DNA of 64,000 nucleotides from Channallabes apus (lineage: Eukaryota > Chordata > Actinopteri > Siluriformes > Clariidae): positions 10,005,207 to 10,069,206 of the forward strand of contig CM060127.1 in the NCBI GenBank assembly GCA_030522415.1, given 5' to 3'. The notes under the pieces are model-generated. The model saw nothing but the letters and a program-made list of their open reading frames with translations, made no database searches and was not told the DNA's origin. Below, piece by piece: positions 1-11,178 of this stretch. Each line of letters begins with the position of its first letter. Positions within the stretch are counted from its first letter, which is position 1. The position numbers and the translations under genes were made by a program.

Positions 1-87
1 ACATGACCTGAGATGTTAAAACCAACCCAGCCATGGTGCCAGTTCTAATATTTTAGTCCTTTGATGGACTTATACTATAGATGGAGG

Positions 88-215
88 TTTACATTTACAG
101 CATTTAGCAGACGTGACTTATGTAAGTGCTTTGTAGTGTCGATCAAAAACTCATCCTCACGCTGGTTCACTAGGCCAGAGACTAAAAGAAAAGCTAAGCT
201 TGGATAAAACTCCCA
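88..215 (-). repeat. SINE tail fragment, decayed
   Basis: The stretch around 91-115 resembles the 'gcatttggcagacgctctt' tail of the fish tRNA-derived SINE seen better preserved at 2841-3032. No tRNA-like head is left, so this is only a fragment. Confidence 0.4.
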
Positions 216-357
216 TCCATCATCATGTATTATAAATGAATTAACCCTTAAAACGTAGAGTATTTTTTTCACCACCATGTTTAAATAAATATACTGTATA
301 TAGTGCTCAGGGTTGAGCAGTATAGCCATTTTTTAAGCACTACAGTACCTAGGCTGA

Positions 358-609
358 AAAAAGACTCCCAACCTGGGGTCCACACCCCCTCAAGGGGGCA
401 CCAAAGATCACAGGGGAGCGTGAGCCATTGGCTTTTAGAAGATTTATTTATTAAAAAATTTATTTAAATGGCCTGGGCCAAGGTGGGTTGTTGCAAGGGG
501 GGGACGTACATTTTCATGGATGGATGGATGGATTGATGGACACTTTTTTGATCGCAAAGGAAATTTCAAAATGGTGGCACCAAGTAAAAAATGCTTGGGA
601 ACCACTGAC
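358..609. repeat. Possible hAT-like short element
   Basis: The left side (about 366-385, 'ctcccaacctggggtcc') and the right side (about 594-609, 'cttgggaaccactgact') form an imperfect inverted pair of the kind seen at hAT/Charlie-type ends. No open frame and no clear 8-bp target duplication are visible, so this is a weak call. Confidence 0.3.
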
Positions 610-1112
610 TTATGATAAACTGCCAATATGATAAAATTAATTTTATTTCATTTTAACAACTCATCTGATGAGTTTTTGCGTTGTCTCAGCTCCCAGAACT
701 CCTGATTGAACTAACTAGCTAATAAACCGAATACAAGTGATTGTTATAGAGGATTGAAAACACTAAAATGTGCAGGACAGGGGGTCACCCAGATCCAGGA
801 TTGGGAACCCTAGTAAAAAAAAAAAAAGTATGCTAAGTATATTAAATCCTAGCGTGCCAAAGCATACTTAAATGTACTTGCAGCCAGACTAATGACTAGT
901 AGACTTGAAGTTTGCTATTTTGGAACAACTAATTTTGTACTAAGTGTATTTAAGTTGTAATTAAATTGTACAAAAGCACAATTTTAAGTGTATTAAATAT
1001 ACTTTTGTGTGCGAAAGTGGAACAACTTCAAGTATACTTAGTACACTTAAAGTATATGGCTGTGTGTGTACTAACGTACATACCTGACAGTAATTAATAC
1101 AATTTAAGTATA

Positions 1113-1319
1113 CAGTGGTGTGAAAAACTATTTGCCCCCTCCTGATTTCTTATTCTTTTGCATGTTTGTCACACAAAATGTTTCTGATCATCAAACACAT
1201 TTAACTATTAGATAACACAAGTAAACACAAAATGCAGTTTTTAAATGAGGGGTTTTATTATTTAGGGAGAAAAAAAATCCAAACCTACATGGTCCTGTGT
1301 GAAAAAGTAATTGCCCCCT
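1113..1319. repeat. Left IR/DR terminal repeat of Tc1 copy 1
   Basis: The outer motif lies at about 1113-1140 and the inner motif at about 1293-1319, in the same direction and roughly 170 bp apart. In the Sleeping Beauty group such paired direct repeats are the transposase binding sites; that role is inferred here. Confidence 0.8.
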
Positions 1320-2351
1320 GAACCTAATACTGTAACTGGTTGGGCCACCCTTAGCAGCAATAACTGCAATCAAGCGTTTGCGATAACTTGCAACGAGTCT
1401 TTTACAGCGCTCTGGAGGAATTTTGGCCCACTCATCTTTGCAGAATTGTTGTAATTCAGCTTTATTTGAGGATTTTCTAGCATGAACCGCCTTTTTAAGG
1501 TCATGCCACAACATTTCAATAGGATTCAGGTCAGGACTTTGACTAGGCCACTCCAAAGTCTTCATTTTGTTTTTCTTCAGCCATTCAGAGGTGGATTTGC
1601 TGGTGTGTTTTGGGTCATTGTCCTGCTGCAGCACCCAAGATCGCTTCAGCTTGAGTTGACGAACAGATGGCCGGACATTCTCCTTCAGGATTTTTTGGTA
1701 GACAGTAGAATTCATGGTTCCATCTATCACAGCAAGCCTTCCAGGTCCTGAAGCAGCAAAACAACCCCAGACCATCACACTACCACCACCATATTTTACT
1801 GTTGGTATGATGTTCTTTTTCTGAAATGCTGTGTTACTTTTACGCCAGATGTAACGGGACACGCACCTTCCAAAAAGTTCAACTTTTGTCTCGTCGGTCC
1901 ACAAGGTATTTTCCCAACAGTCTTGGCAATCATTGAGGTGTTTTTTAGCAAAATTGAGACGAGCCTTAATGTTCTTTTTGCTTAAAAGTGTTTTGCGCCT
2001 TGGAAATCTGCCATGCAGGCCATTTTTGCCCAGTCTCTTTCTTATGGTGGAGTCGTGAACACTGACCTTAATTGAGGCAAGTGAGGCCTGCAGTTCTTTA
2101 GATGTTGTCCTGGGGTCTTTTGTGGCCTCTCGGATGAGTCGTCTCTGCGCTCTTGGGGTAATTTTGGTCGGCCGGCCACTCCTGGGAAGGTTCACCACTG
2201 TTCCATGTTTTTGCCATTTGTGGATAATGGCTCTCACTGTGGTTCGCTGGAGTCCCAAAGCTTTAGAAATGGCTTTATAACCTTTACCAGACTGATAGAT
2301 CTCAATTACTTTTGTTCTCATTTGTTCCTGAATTTCTTTGGATCTTGGCAT
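1191..2351 (-). CDS. Tc1-like DD34E transposase, stop codon lost
   Basis: This encodes a cut-and-paste transposase that would bind the element's own inverted repeats and move it into TA sites. Residues 1-55 form the first helix-turn-helix (PAI-like) half of the paired DNA-binding domain. A GRPTK linker lies at 59-63 and a second helix-turn-helix follows to about 120. The catalytic triad is complete: D153 in WTDETK, D244 in QQDNDPKHT and E279 in SPDLNPIE, at spacing DD34E. A glycine-rich box (KYGGGSVMVWG) sits at 187-197. These positions equal those known for Sleeping Beauty (340 residues). No frameshift or internal stop is present. The one defect is a 5-bp insertion near 1327-1335 compared with copy 2: it removes the stop after PTSY (residue 340) and adds 46 residues translated from the left inverted repeat. 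Activity is untested. Confidence 0.92.
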   Translation of the reverse strand: MPRSKEIQEQMRTKVIEIYQSGKGYKAISKALGLQRTTVRAIIHKWQKHGTVVNLPRSGRPTKITPRAQRRLIREATKDPRTTSKELQASLASIKVSVHDSTIRKRLGKNGLHGRFPRRKTLLSKKNIKARLNFAKKHLNDCQDCWENTLWTDETKVELFGRCVSRYIWRKSNTAFQKKNIIPTVKYGGGSVMVWGCFAASGPGRLAVIDGTMNSTVYQKILKENVRPSVRQLKLKRSWVLQQDNDPKHTSKSTSEWLKKNKMKTLEWPSQSPDLNPIEMLWHDLKKAVHARKSSNKAELQQFCKDEWAKIPPERCKRLVASYRKRLIAVIAAKGGPTSYSIRFRGQLLFHTGPCRFGFFFSLNNKTPHLKTAFCVYLCYLIVKCV

Positions 2352-2519
2352 GATGTCTAGCTTTTGAGGTGCTTTTGGTCTACTTCTCTGTGTCAGGTAG
2401 CTCCTATTTACAGTAAGTGATTTCTTGATTGAAACAGGTGTGGCAGTAATCGCGCCTGGGGGTGACTACAGAAATTGAACTCAGGTGTGATAAACCACAG
2501 TTAAGTTATTTTTTAACAA

Positions 2520-2734
2520 GGGGGGCAATCACTTTTTCACACAGGGCCATGTAGATTTGGAGTTTTTTTCTCCCTTAATAACGTAAACCTTCATTTAAAA
2601 ACTGCATTTTGTGTTCAATTATGTTATCTTTGACTAATAGTTAACGGTTTTTGATGAGCAGAAACATTTAAGTGTGACAAACATGCAAAAGAATAAGAAA
2701 TCAGGAAGGGGGCAAATAGTTTTTCACACCACTG
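2520..2734. repeat. Right IR/DR terminal repeat of Tc1 copy 1
   Basis: This is the inverted counterpart of the left end, with the inner motif at about 2520-2546 and the outer motif at about 2706-2734. The outermost ~60 bp match the left end almost perfectly. Copy 2 has lost the inner motif on this side. Confidence 0.8.
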
Positions 2735-2840
2735 TATATTTAATGTATTATAAGTACATTACAGCTATTTTTACTGTATTACAAATACATGATTAATGTA
2801 CTATGAATATATTCTTATTGCAGCAGTAGCATGCTGTAAT

Positions 2841-3032
2841 TTACATTTAGGCATTTGGCAGGTACTCTTATCCAGAGCGACTTACATTTTTATCTCATTA
2901 TACATCTGAGCAGTTGAGGGTTAAGGGCCTTGCTCAAGGGCCCAACAGTGGCAACTTGGTAGTTGTGGGGTTTGAACCTGGGATCTTCCAACCGTAGTCC
3001 AACGCCTTAACCACTGAGCTACCCCTGGCCCC
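2841..3032 (-). repeat. tRNA-derived SINE ('gcatttggcag' tail family)
   Basis: Read on the minus strand it starts with a tRNA-like head (A-box-like 'tagctcagtggttaaggc', B-box-like 'ggttcaaacccc'), then a conserved body, and ends with 'ctctggataagagt' and 'gccaaatgcctaaatgtaa'. Other copies lie at 7447, 61531 and 62205. It sits inside the AT-rich element at 812-4461. Confidence 0.7.
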
Positions 3033-3599
3033 TGTTATACTTCTGGACAATTACAAATACTAAAAAAGTACACTTTGTGGTTAATACAAATATACTTTAT
3101 TGTATCATACAGTACACACAACCTTCTATATTACAGTATTGCAAATGTCTTACCTGTACATTAAGTGTTTAGGATAATTTACAAAAGCTAAATGCATTTT
3201 CTACACTATAACATGTTTTTGAAACACATTACATCAGTAATTATGAGGCAGATTTTATTCATGAGTTCAACAGATTTAATTTGCACAAGGTTACAAAAAA
3301 GCACTACTATAGTTTATTTGTGCTCAACAAAAGGCAGGTTGTCTCACAAACACACAAACTAAAATATAACCTGGTGTGTGAACACAGACAGACATTAGTA
3401 TTAGAATCTACAGGTACAGTATTAGTTTAAACCTGGTGTGTTGATTCTGTTACACAGAGACTGAAAACAGGCCGAGAGCTACAGAGCCATTATAACACAA
3501 GTATAGTACATAAGATTTAGTAATAAGACAATAGACAATACATTCTACAGCTTAAAGTATGTACTTAATGACAAATTACCTAACAAAAACCGTTGCAGC

Positions 3600-3800
3600 T
3601 TCAGCCGTTAATTCAAACTAGAAGTGGAGAACTGAGGAGCCAATCAGAGAACGGAATGTCAGAATCTGCCCGCCTCCAGCCTCTGATTGGCTGGTGGGGC
3701 GCAGATTCCAGTCTCCGGTTGGCTGGAATAGTGTCGCTTTATGACAGTGAGCGGACAGACGAGTGAGAGAGTAAAAACAGGAAGTCTAAAAGCACGCACA
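3600..3800. promoter_or_regulatory. Cluster of CCAAT-type boxes
   Basis: In an otherwise AT-rich stretch this GC-richer block holds 'gagccaatcagaga' (about 3638), 'ctctgattggctggt' (about 3680) and 'ccggttggctgg' (about 3715), i.e. three CCAAT motifs in both orientations within 90 bp. CCAAT boxes are NF-Y sites in vertebrate promoters. No gene or TATA box can be tied to them, so a promoter role is a guess. Confidence 0.25.
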
Positions 3801-4983
3801 CGAGAGAGTAGTGCACTACATATAAGTAAGTACATTGACATCTAACTTATAATATATTGAGACTACCATACTGCAGCGTTTTTCGACGCTAGCAGGGATC
3901 TTGGAGGACGAGTGAGCTTACTTGCTCCCCAATGCAAATGGCTTAGGAGTAGTTTATTATTCTCAGCACAAACACACATACACACACCCAACTTGGCCGA
4001 AGCCACTAACCCAAACACCCTTCTCTCTCATGGTAGACACAGAGAGAACCCCCGCAAGGCATGATGGTTGTCAGCCGCCGCCCCACCCACGCCACAATAT
4101 ATTAAATTTGTATTCTAATATATACTTTCTGTACATTTGTACAATGATTATTTCGAGCATATATTTTTTTAAATATACCAAAAATACATTGAAAAACAAG
4201 TTTAAATAAGTATACTTTGGAAATTAGACCAGCCTTTCACTTAAAGTATATTTTCCAATAATATATTTTTAGAAAGTGTACTATAATACAATTATATTAA
4301 AGTATATTTAAAGTTTAATTCCAAAATTTGGTAAAAGCATGATGTTAGTATACTTTTTATATATTACCTGATGGTACAACTTTTTGTTAGTATATTAGCA
4401 GTGTATTATCGAGGATTTCAATATATTTGTAATACACTAAAGTGTATTTTTTTTTCACTGGGGAAACTCTGATACAGGTAAAGATGTACCATTGACAAAT
4501 ATGATCACAAGGTTTTTATGGTAGTTTCCGGTTGTTGTCCAAAAAATAATAAGTTGATCATTTTGTGAGTTCTACATTTTTGCAGGTTAGGTTGCACATT
4601 TACAGTAGGTGCTTTGAAAGTAATGATAACTTTACTTCTACATGACATATCTGAAAACCCCAAATCCCACCACCACACACTGGCAGAACTTCCATATAAG
4701 GAGTGTTTTTGTTGTTGTTTTTCCTGGTAACTCATGCCATTTATGATTTAAGAGTTAAACGCAATATTGTAAAAGGTTTTAGTGTAATAGAGTATTATCT
4801 GCTGTTTCATTGCAATAGTAATAGATGGAATGACAATCCGCACATTTGCATAGCATCAATCAATAATCAGCTCAATAATTAAACTATGAAAATGAATAAC
4901 TAATGAAAATGGAAATTACTATGAAATAGAAATAATACCGCAGCATCCATTTTCCTGATAGGTTGTTTAGCATAATATTTTAT

Positions 4984-4984
<1 letters not shown>

Positions 4985-5030
<46 letters not shown>
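4985..5030. repeat. (GT)n microsatellite
   Basis: An uninterrupted run of about 23 GT units. Confidence 0.98.
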
Positions 5031-5035
<5 letters not shown>

Positions 5036-6592
5036 GACCTGCTACAGCGACTGCTCAGTTGCATTTGGGAAAAAAAAGAAAAACAGGTATCTAAAATCTC
5101 AAACCATCAGCAGTTACTGGCAGGAAGTCAATCCGACACTGTGCTATTAAGTGATCTAAATCGCCCTACTGACATTATGAGCTTGCTTCGATTGCCACGA
5201 TAGCACAAGACCTCAGTACAAATGACTCATGAGAGCCTGGGCACCATCACCACTTCCTGTTAGTCGGTTCTCAACAATATTTATTGCCATAGTAGGGTGA
5301 AATGTCCTGTATTCAGCTCTGCATAAGCTGACCCAGCAGTCCTGTGAATTATTTAAATGGTAAATGGTCGATGATGTTTGTTGCTCAGGTTTGGTTTGTG
5401 ACACTGAAATACGTCCTGGCACGTCCTCCTTACTCATTACGGCACACATAAACTAGCCCACGTTGTAGCTATTAGCGCTGTTATCCATTCATTCGGATTT
5501 GAACATTAAGATGGTTTATCCCAGCTTTGCTCACATAAAAGTGATGAATGATTTTGTAAGTTCAAAGGATATTTTTATTTACGTGGAATTCATTATGATC
5601 GCTTTTTAATAGAGGGCATTAGCATAGTTTCCTGGAAAATATCTCTGTGCCATTAGCGGTTAATGTAGTTGTTGATTAGATAAACAAACGTCCTAATAAA
5701 ACTCTAATTATGTTTCCGAATGTGTTGCATTAGAAATCTAAGCTAGCAGATAAGCACGTTTCTGTCTGACAGATGTTAAGGGAACTTTTTGCGAGCTATT
5801 TATATATGAATCAAAGAGCTCGCACGGCTCACGTTTATGCATGGCTTAATTTCCCATATGCCCAGATTTATTCGGCTAGGAATGCGTCTCCTGCTCGAAC
5901 CCCTCCCCAAATGCGAACATCAAAAAGAGCCTCTACTTTAACTCCTGTCTCTGTCTAATTCAGTCGTATTATTGGTGATTACAGCCAGTGCCCCGTACAC
6001 CAACCCAGTGCTCTGACAGTGAGGCTGTTTCTGCAGGGAGAGAAGATTATGCCTTGCATCTCAAATATGTTTTCTCTCAACTGCTTTTCTGGCATGATCT
6101 TCTGTCTCTACTCTGTACAAATTCTCAAGTTTAATCTAAAGTTGAGCAACTTTGACAGTCGGTAGGAATTGGCGTAAGGACTGCATCTTCCCCGAAATAT
6201 TCTAGCAAACATCAAGTAGCAGGAAGCACATGAGAAAAAAAGAGAAATAAAAAAGGCTTCCACCCACACAGATGCAGGAACCAGCATTCCAACACACATC
6301 CATCCACATGAAACTGGCTTACAATTAAAGGCTTGGCATCTATCTTTGACACTGAATGAAGTCCTGATGAGCAGACTTTCTCACTGAGCGTACATGCCCG
6401 ATAGAACGTGCGCGCGTATCACTTGAGAAATCACCAACAACTGGTGATGCCAGTGCCTTTTAAAGCATGCATTTCTAAGAGCACAGACAATCCTGGTATT
6501 TGCTTGATTGCACATGAACGGCACAGTTCTGAATGTTCCTGATTCAAAAACGACACTTGCTATAATAGTAGCCCTCTTCCATTCTGCCATCA
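5031..6592. other. Unique-looking DNA, no gene seen
   Basis: All open frames are short (61-80 codons), lack known domains and show no exon-like context. No repeat family was recognised. Confidence 0.5.
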
Positions 6593-6622
6593 CCCACCAC
6601 CACCACCACCACCACCACCACA
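6593..6622. repeat. (CCA)n microsatellite
   Basis: About ten CCA/CAC triplets in a row. They create a spurious tryptophan run in the antisense frame. Confidence 0.95.
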
Positions 6623-6908
6623 CTCACCCTAACATTTGTTTTCTTATCATGAGAAGTTTTTGAAATTCTGATGATGCCATAGTCATCCATGGCCAGTGGT
6701 TAAGAGCAAGACTGGATGTAATCTCTGGGTGGGAGGGGCAAACTCACTCCTGTGAATGACACTAGCCATCTCTGAGGTCATATGTGGATAGAACTTTGCT
6801 CGAACTCTATTATGCTGTCCTGTGATTTCTAAAACAATTTCTAAAATGTTGTGAAGGGTGGCTTTATGCATCTTGAAGGAATCACATGTGAGCCCAGTTA
6901 GTTGATTC

Positions 6909-7193
6909 ATCCATCCATCTACGATGCTGTGTAGCCCAACTAGGGACTGTGGAAACCAATGGTGACCATTGTATTCATTCCCATTTTACAAAGATGGTAG
7001 GATCATTGTATTTATTCCAACTTTTACAAATGTGATAGGATGTCCGGTCAACATTGACACACTAAACCAATTTGGGAACATCAGTTAGCCTAATCTGGGA
7101 AAACATGCAAGCAGACCCTGTGGTGAGAACCAAATCTGGACCCTGGAGGTGCCAGGCGACAGTGCTAACAACTACACCACCGTACCGCCAGGT
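6909..7193 (-). repeat. tRNA-derived V-SINE-like copy, 'ggttcctag' tail type
   Basis: On the minus strand the head 'ggtggtgtagttgttagcac' (A box) precedes a decayed body. The 3' part resembles the tail type that ends in 'ctacaaaggttcctagatgg', as at 44609-44735 and 58762-59045. The family resembles the fish DANA/Mermaid-type SINEs; that name is from memory. Confidence 0.65.
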
Positions 7194-7278
7194 GGTTGAT
7201 AAAGAAGAGTTAACTAGTTGCTGTAGTGGGAAATGACAAGACTCCTTTACCATCTACCCAAACAGCATACAGTATACA

Positions 7279-7674
7279 CTCATGTGTAAAAGTAAGTGGC
7301 CCCTCTTTTAATTCTATATGTTTTTGTGCGAAAACATAATACAATCATCTGATCGTAGCGGGTTTCGGTATTTCGGCAAATACAACCTCAGATGAACAAC
7401 ATATAACTTTTTTTCAAAGTGTCATTATTTATTGATTTCATACTTTATGGCATTTGGCAGACACTCTTATCCAGAGCGACTTACATTTTTATCTCTTCAT
7501 ACATCTGGGCAGTTGTATGAAGTTAAGGATCTTGGTCAAGGGTCCAACAGTGGCAACTTGATTTAAACCTAGTCCAATACTTTAACCACTGACCTACCCC
7601 TGCCCTTGCCCCTTGTTTATTTAACCAAAAAAAGGCAAAAAGAAAAAAGGGCGAGCACTAACTTTTACACATGA
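7279..7674. mobile_element. Short inverted-repeat DNA element (MITE) with SINE insert
   Basis: The left end 'catgtgtaaaagtaagtg' (about 7281) and the right end 'cactaacttttacacatg' (about 7656) are inverted copies with few mismatches. The interior has no coding content and is largely a later SINE insertion (7447-7602). The superfamily is not determined. Confidence 0.55.
7447..7602 (-). repeat. tRNA-derived SINE ('gcatttggcag' tail family)
   Basis: Same family as 2841-3032. The tail side reads 'ggcatttggcagacactc' and the head side ends at 'ttaaccactgacctacc'. An internal deletion removes part of the B-box region. Confidence 0.65.
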
Positions 7675-8930
7675 CTTTATTTGCCTGTAGCCTTGTTCAA
7701 TTAACGCGACATTTCCCTTGATGAAATCTTATTAATCTCTGCCTTAACCTGAAGTCGATGTTGGTACACATGTCGAAACACTCTGTTCAGCATTCAGAGT
7801 GCACATCCCCAGCAGGGGGTCACACGGTGCACCGAGAGGAAAGTGAACGCTGTCCGACATCTGCTGAGACAACCGCTCTATCCTCTCTGCATACCATCAG
7901 AGTGGAAAGACACTTAACGAGTCGACGAGGTCCATCACTGGCAGGGTCAGTGTCAGGCCTGAAATGATTTCACGCTTGAATTCAACATCTGGCAAACCAT
8001 GTGACAGGTGCTGGGGGAAAAAAATAAGCTTCCGCTGAGGTCTCGACAATGTAGGCTTTTTCAGATCCGCTGCCACACTCCAGTGATAAAGCGTTAGCTC
8101 ATGTGAAACCTGGACCTGGAGAGGAATTGGAATAAGAGCACTGGAGCTACAGACCCTATAGTGTTTTATAATGATCTGTCTTCGAGCGAGACTGGATTCA
8201 CAGGCGTCTTTCAGACAACTTGACAAATTGCAGGGGGCACTGATTGATTCTCAGGTAAGCGGCAATAAGAGAATGCGCTGAAAAGGGAAGGAGGTGCCAT
8301 AATATATGGCTGTAATTAGGACTATCACTGCGTCATATGGTTAATGACACTTCAGCAATAAAACTGTTCTGGTGCAAAAAGTCTACGTGAGTCTTTTTCA
8401 CACATTCATGAATCAATGAAATGAATTGACTCAAATGAGTGTGCATGTGTGTGTTTTCATTGCAGCATCCTAATACATCGAGTAAAGACCTACGTTCGCT
8501 TCCCAGATCCTGCTATAAAACAGCGCTTACTTATCTCCGGGCTTTATAATTAAATTCTTAATTACACAACTGTGCTGGAAATCTCATTCCAAGTCTTGTG
8601 CAATTAAATCTAATGTGACATCGGCCTAATGATAATTACAGAAGAACTTTGTCTTTGACATCTTATACAAGACCAGCTCAAAACAACAGTCCAGCTGTCT
8701 ATCAGTATGAACACGTGCACAACTTGCTCTCCCTCTGACCAGCTGCAAACGAACAAGGGACTAGAGGGACTAGAAACAGGAAATCAGCACAAGGGACAGC
8801 TCCATCGCTCACACACTGGTGTTTAATGGAGTTCTCTGAAATGTTACTTACCTTAAAGGCAAGGCTTGTGTATTGAGAAGCTATTTATATCCTCGCTATT
8901 TTTTAACAAATATCATACACAGTCTCAAGT
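7675..8930. other. Unique-looking DNA, no gene seen
   Basis: A 109-codon minus-strand frame (7897-8226) is the longest here and has no recognisable domain. No repeat family was recognised. Confidence 0.5.
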
Positions 8931-8931
8931 A

Positions 8932-9190
8932 GAGGTGGCACAGTGGCTTAGGGGTTAGCATTGTCCACGGTCGAAGGTCCGATTCCCGTGTCGGGTCTAT
9001 GTGCTTGGAGTTGGTGTGTTCTCCCTGAGCTTGGTGGGTTTCCTTCCAAAGACATGCAGATTAGTCTAACTGGCATTCTGTAAATTGCCTGTAGTATTGG
9101 CACCCTGTCCAGGATGTACCCCACCTTGTGCCCTAAGTACCCCGCAACCCTGTACACAGGATAAAGCGGTATAGGCGATGAGTGAGTGAG
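8932..9190 (+). repeat. V-SINE-like copy, diverged
   Basis: The head 'cagtggcttaggggttagca' is followed by body words of the family ('gggtttcct', 'aaagacatgcagatta', 'tggcaccctgtccagg') and the tail 'ataaagcggtataggcgat' with GAGT repeats. Confidence 0.8.
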
Positions 9191-10029
9191 AACATCAAGT
9201 AGAACAAAACCTAACTTTGATGTCACTTGTATAATTTGTTTCCAGCTAATGGTCTGTTCTGTTGAACGCTGGGAGCAAACACGCAAGCTAAATGGCAACT
9301 TATTTACAGGGTGAAGTGAGAGTGCTAGAAATAGGTCCATTTTAAAATGACAAAAGTTACATCACTGCATTTTTATTTATTTTTTTATTCAACTGAATAA
9401 GTTCATTTTTCACATTATCAAAAATGAAAGCTTTGGTGAAAATATTACCGAAAGTGAAGTTGGGTCTGCTTAAAATTGATTAGAGCAATTTCATGGCACT
9501 TGGCGTTCTAGGCTGGAGGGGAATGCTTACTTCGCTGTGAAATGTGTCATGAGTGACTGACTAAACTCAATAGAGCTGGAATCCCATTCACACCCGGGCA
9601 TTTATAACCATTACTGCCAGCAGTTGAAATGCTACGGGACTATAAATATCATGTTAACTTTTCACCCTTCGTTTAGCCTTATGGTCAAATCAATCAATAT
9701 ACGTTGGCAGCTCTTCTATAGACTTTCCCAGGGACCATGTGACCACCAGGCTAGTACTGCAACATCCCTCATGTGTTTAAGTCATTAAATCTGTGGGCGG
9801 TGGTGATACGAACATGTACATCCCCAACACTAAAAATACAAATAGCACATTTTCTATTCATTCTATTTTCTATTATTTTTCTTTATGAACTGAATGTTGG
9901 CAAATTTTCTTAGATTCTTTTTTTTTTTTTTCATAAGATTAGTATGCATTAAATGTAAAGCTACATTATTTAGCTTGTTTTGGGATGCTTTGTTATTTTT
10001 TCTAAAAATGAATACTTATAACCAAATTA
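9191..10029. other. Unique-looking DNA, no gene seen
   Basis: AT-rich with a T-run near 9920. No coding or repeat signal was recognised. Confidence 0.5.
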
Positions 10030-10300
10030 AGGCGGCACGGTGGTGTAGTGGTTAGCACTGTCGCCTTGCACCTTCAGGGTCCGGGTTCAATTCCCTGGAT
10101 TCGATATGCAGGTTAGGCTAATTGGCGTTCCTAAATTGCCCGTAGTGTGTGAGTGTGTGTATATGTGTGTGCCCTGCGATGGATTGGCACCCTGTCCAGG
10201 GTGTACCCTGCCTCGTGTCCTAAGTCTCCTGGGATAGGCTCCAGGTCCCCGCGACCCTGAATAGAGGATAAAGCGGTATAGAATATGAATGAATGAATAA
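10030..10300 (+). repeat. V-SINE-like copy with internal deletion
   Basis: The head 'cggtggtgtagtggttagca' and B-box-like 'gggttcaattccc' are clear. The middle part between the tRNA region and 'atgcaggttaggctaattgg' is missing. The tail 'ataaagcggtatagaatat' ends in (GAAT)n. Confidence 0.85.
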
Positions 10301-10414
10301 AAACCAAATGATTTTCAAAATAATTTTAGATTTAAATTATTGGAATCTTACAATAGAAAATACTACTTGAATCACCTGCTATGATAAATCATTTTATGCA
10401 GGTATATATTCCAT

Positions 10415-10610
10415 ATACGCCATATATAGAATACAATATATACCATACTATGCAAGTCTTGAACACCACCTCTCATTTCTTTATACTTTGCTTCCAGACA
10501 CTCCAGACTTTCTTGTATTTTAATGCAGTCTTTAGGACTAATTCTCCAGGCTTCCTGAAGGACTTTTTTGTCACTTGTTTTCATTCCAGTCCCTGTACCT
10601 GAACAGTTTC
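10415..10610 (-). pseudogene. Tc1-like transposase C-terminal remnant
   Basis: The minus-strand frame contains KVLQEAWRISPKD, similar to C-terminal parts of fish Tc1 transposases. A homologous copy in the other orientation lies at about 38600-38810; the two share aagtccttcaggaagcctgg. No catalytic residues or terminal repeats remain. Confidence 0.5.
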
Positions 10611-10863
10611 AGAGACCTATGAATCATTTAAGCATTAAAAAAACATTTAACTTAAGGCATGACCCAGTGAGAAACAGGTGCAGATGATGCCAGATGATCA
10701 GGACAGGTGATTAGTATACCGATGATGCTGAATGCTGAGTGGTCGGAACAGAAGAGAAGGGAAATGAGGTCGCTGCTGTGGATGTTACACAAACAACCAA
10801 TTTTTCTTTGGGCACTTTTACAGTAGTGCATGTGTTCCCATTTCCTTAAGTAAATGTACTGTA

Positions 10864-11178
10864 CATCCATCCATCTATTTTTCATATAACAGGTTACAGA
10901 GGTCTGATGCCTATCCCAGGGAATCTGGGGCACAAAGCAGGGTACATACTCTACAGCATGCCAACCAATCCCATTGCAGGACACAAGCACACAAGCTCAC
11001 ACACTTAATCATACACTATGGGCAGGGAGTTTGGAAAGGCTTACACCATCTTTGAGCTGTGGGGGTACTAGGAGAGAACCAGAAGGGGAGAATATCTGAA
11101 CTCTACACACAGGGGGTGAGATTCAAATCTCCAGTCCTGTAGATGCAAAGCGACAGCGCTAACTACTAATCCATCCAA
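10864..11178 (-). repeat. V-SINE-like copy, heavily decayed
   Basis: The order of short matches (catccatccat, 'gcctatccca', 'ccaatccca', 'cacacacttaatca', 'gcgacagcgctaac') follows the family on the minus strand, but most positions have diverged. Confidence 0.5.

Larger units (their letters stand above)
1113..2734 (-). mobile_element. Full-length Tc1-like transposon, copy 1
   Basis: The 1,622-bp element is flanked by TA on both sides (1111-1112 and 2735-2736), the expected Tc1/mariner target duplication. It begins 'cagtggtgtgaaaaacta' and ends with the inverse. The inverted terminal repeats run about 200 bp and each holds an outer and an inner copy of a similar motif (tgtgaaaaa, then tt-gcccc), the IR/DR layout known from Sleeping Beauty-type elements. 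A single transposase frame fills the interior on the minus strand. Copy 2 of the same family lies at 55802-57249. The left inverted repeat has lost a few bases compared with copy 2 near 1210 (gtcaaa and neighbours). Confidence 0.95.
812..4461. mobile_element. AT-rich inverted-ended DNA element hosting a Tc1 and a SINE
   Basis: The left edge (cctagt, A-run, then agtatgctaagtatat) mirrors the right edge (agtgtatt, T-run, cactgggg). Both flanks are dense in agtatactt and agtacactt words, at 820-1110 and again at 2735-2830, 3055-3130 and 4110-4460. This suggests one old nonautonomous element into which the Tc1 (1113-2734) and a SINE (2841-3032) later inserted. The ends are imperfect and I see no secure target duplication or coding remnant, so the family is left open. 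Confidence 0.35.

Noticed and set aside
1482..1751. 89-codon plus-strand frame, repeated at 56182-56451
   Set aside because: It is antisense to the Tc1 transposase in both copies; the repetition only reflects the shared element.
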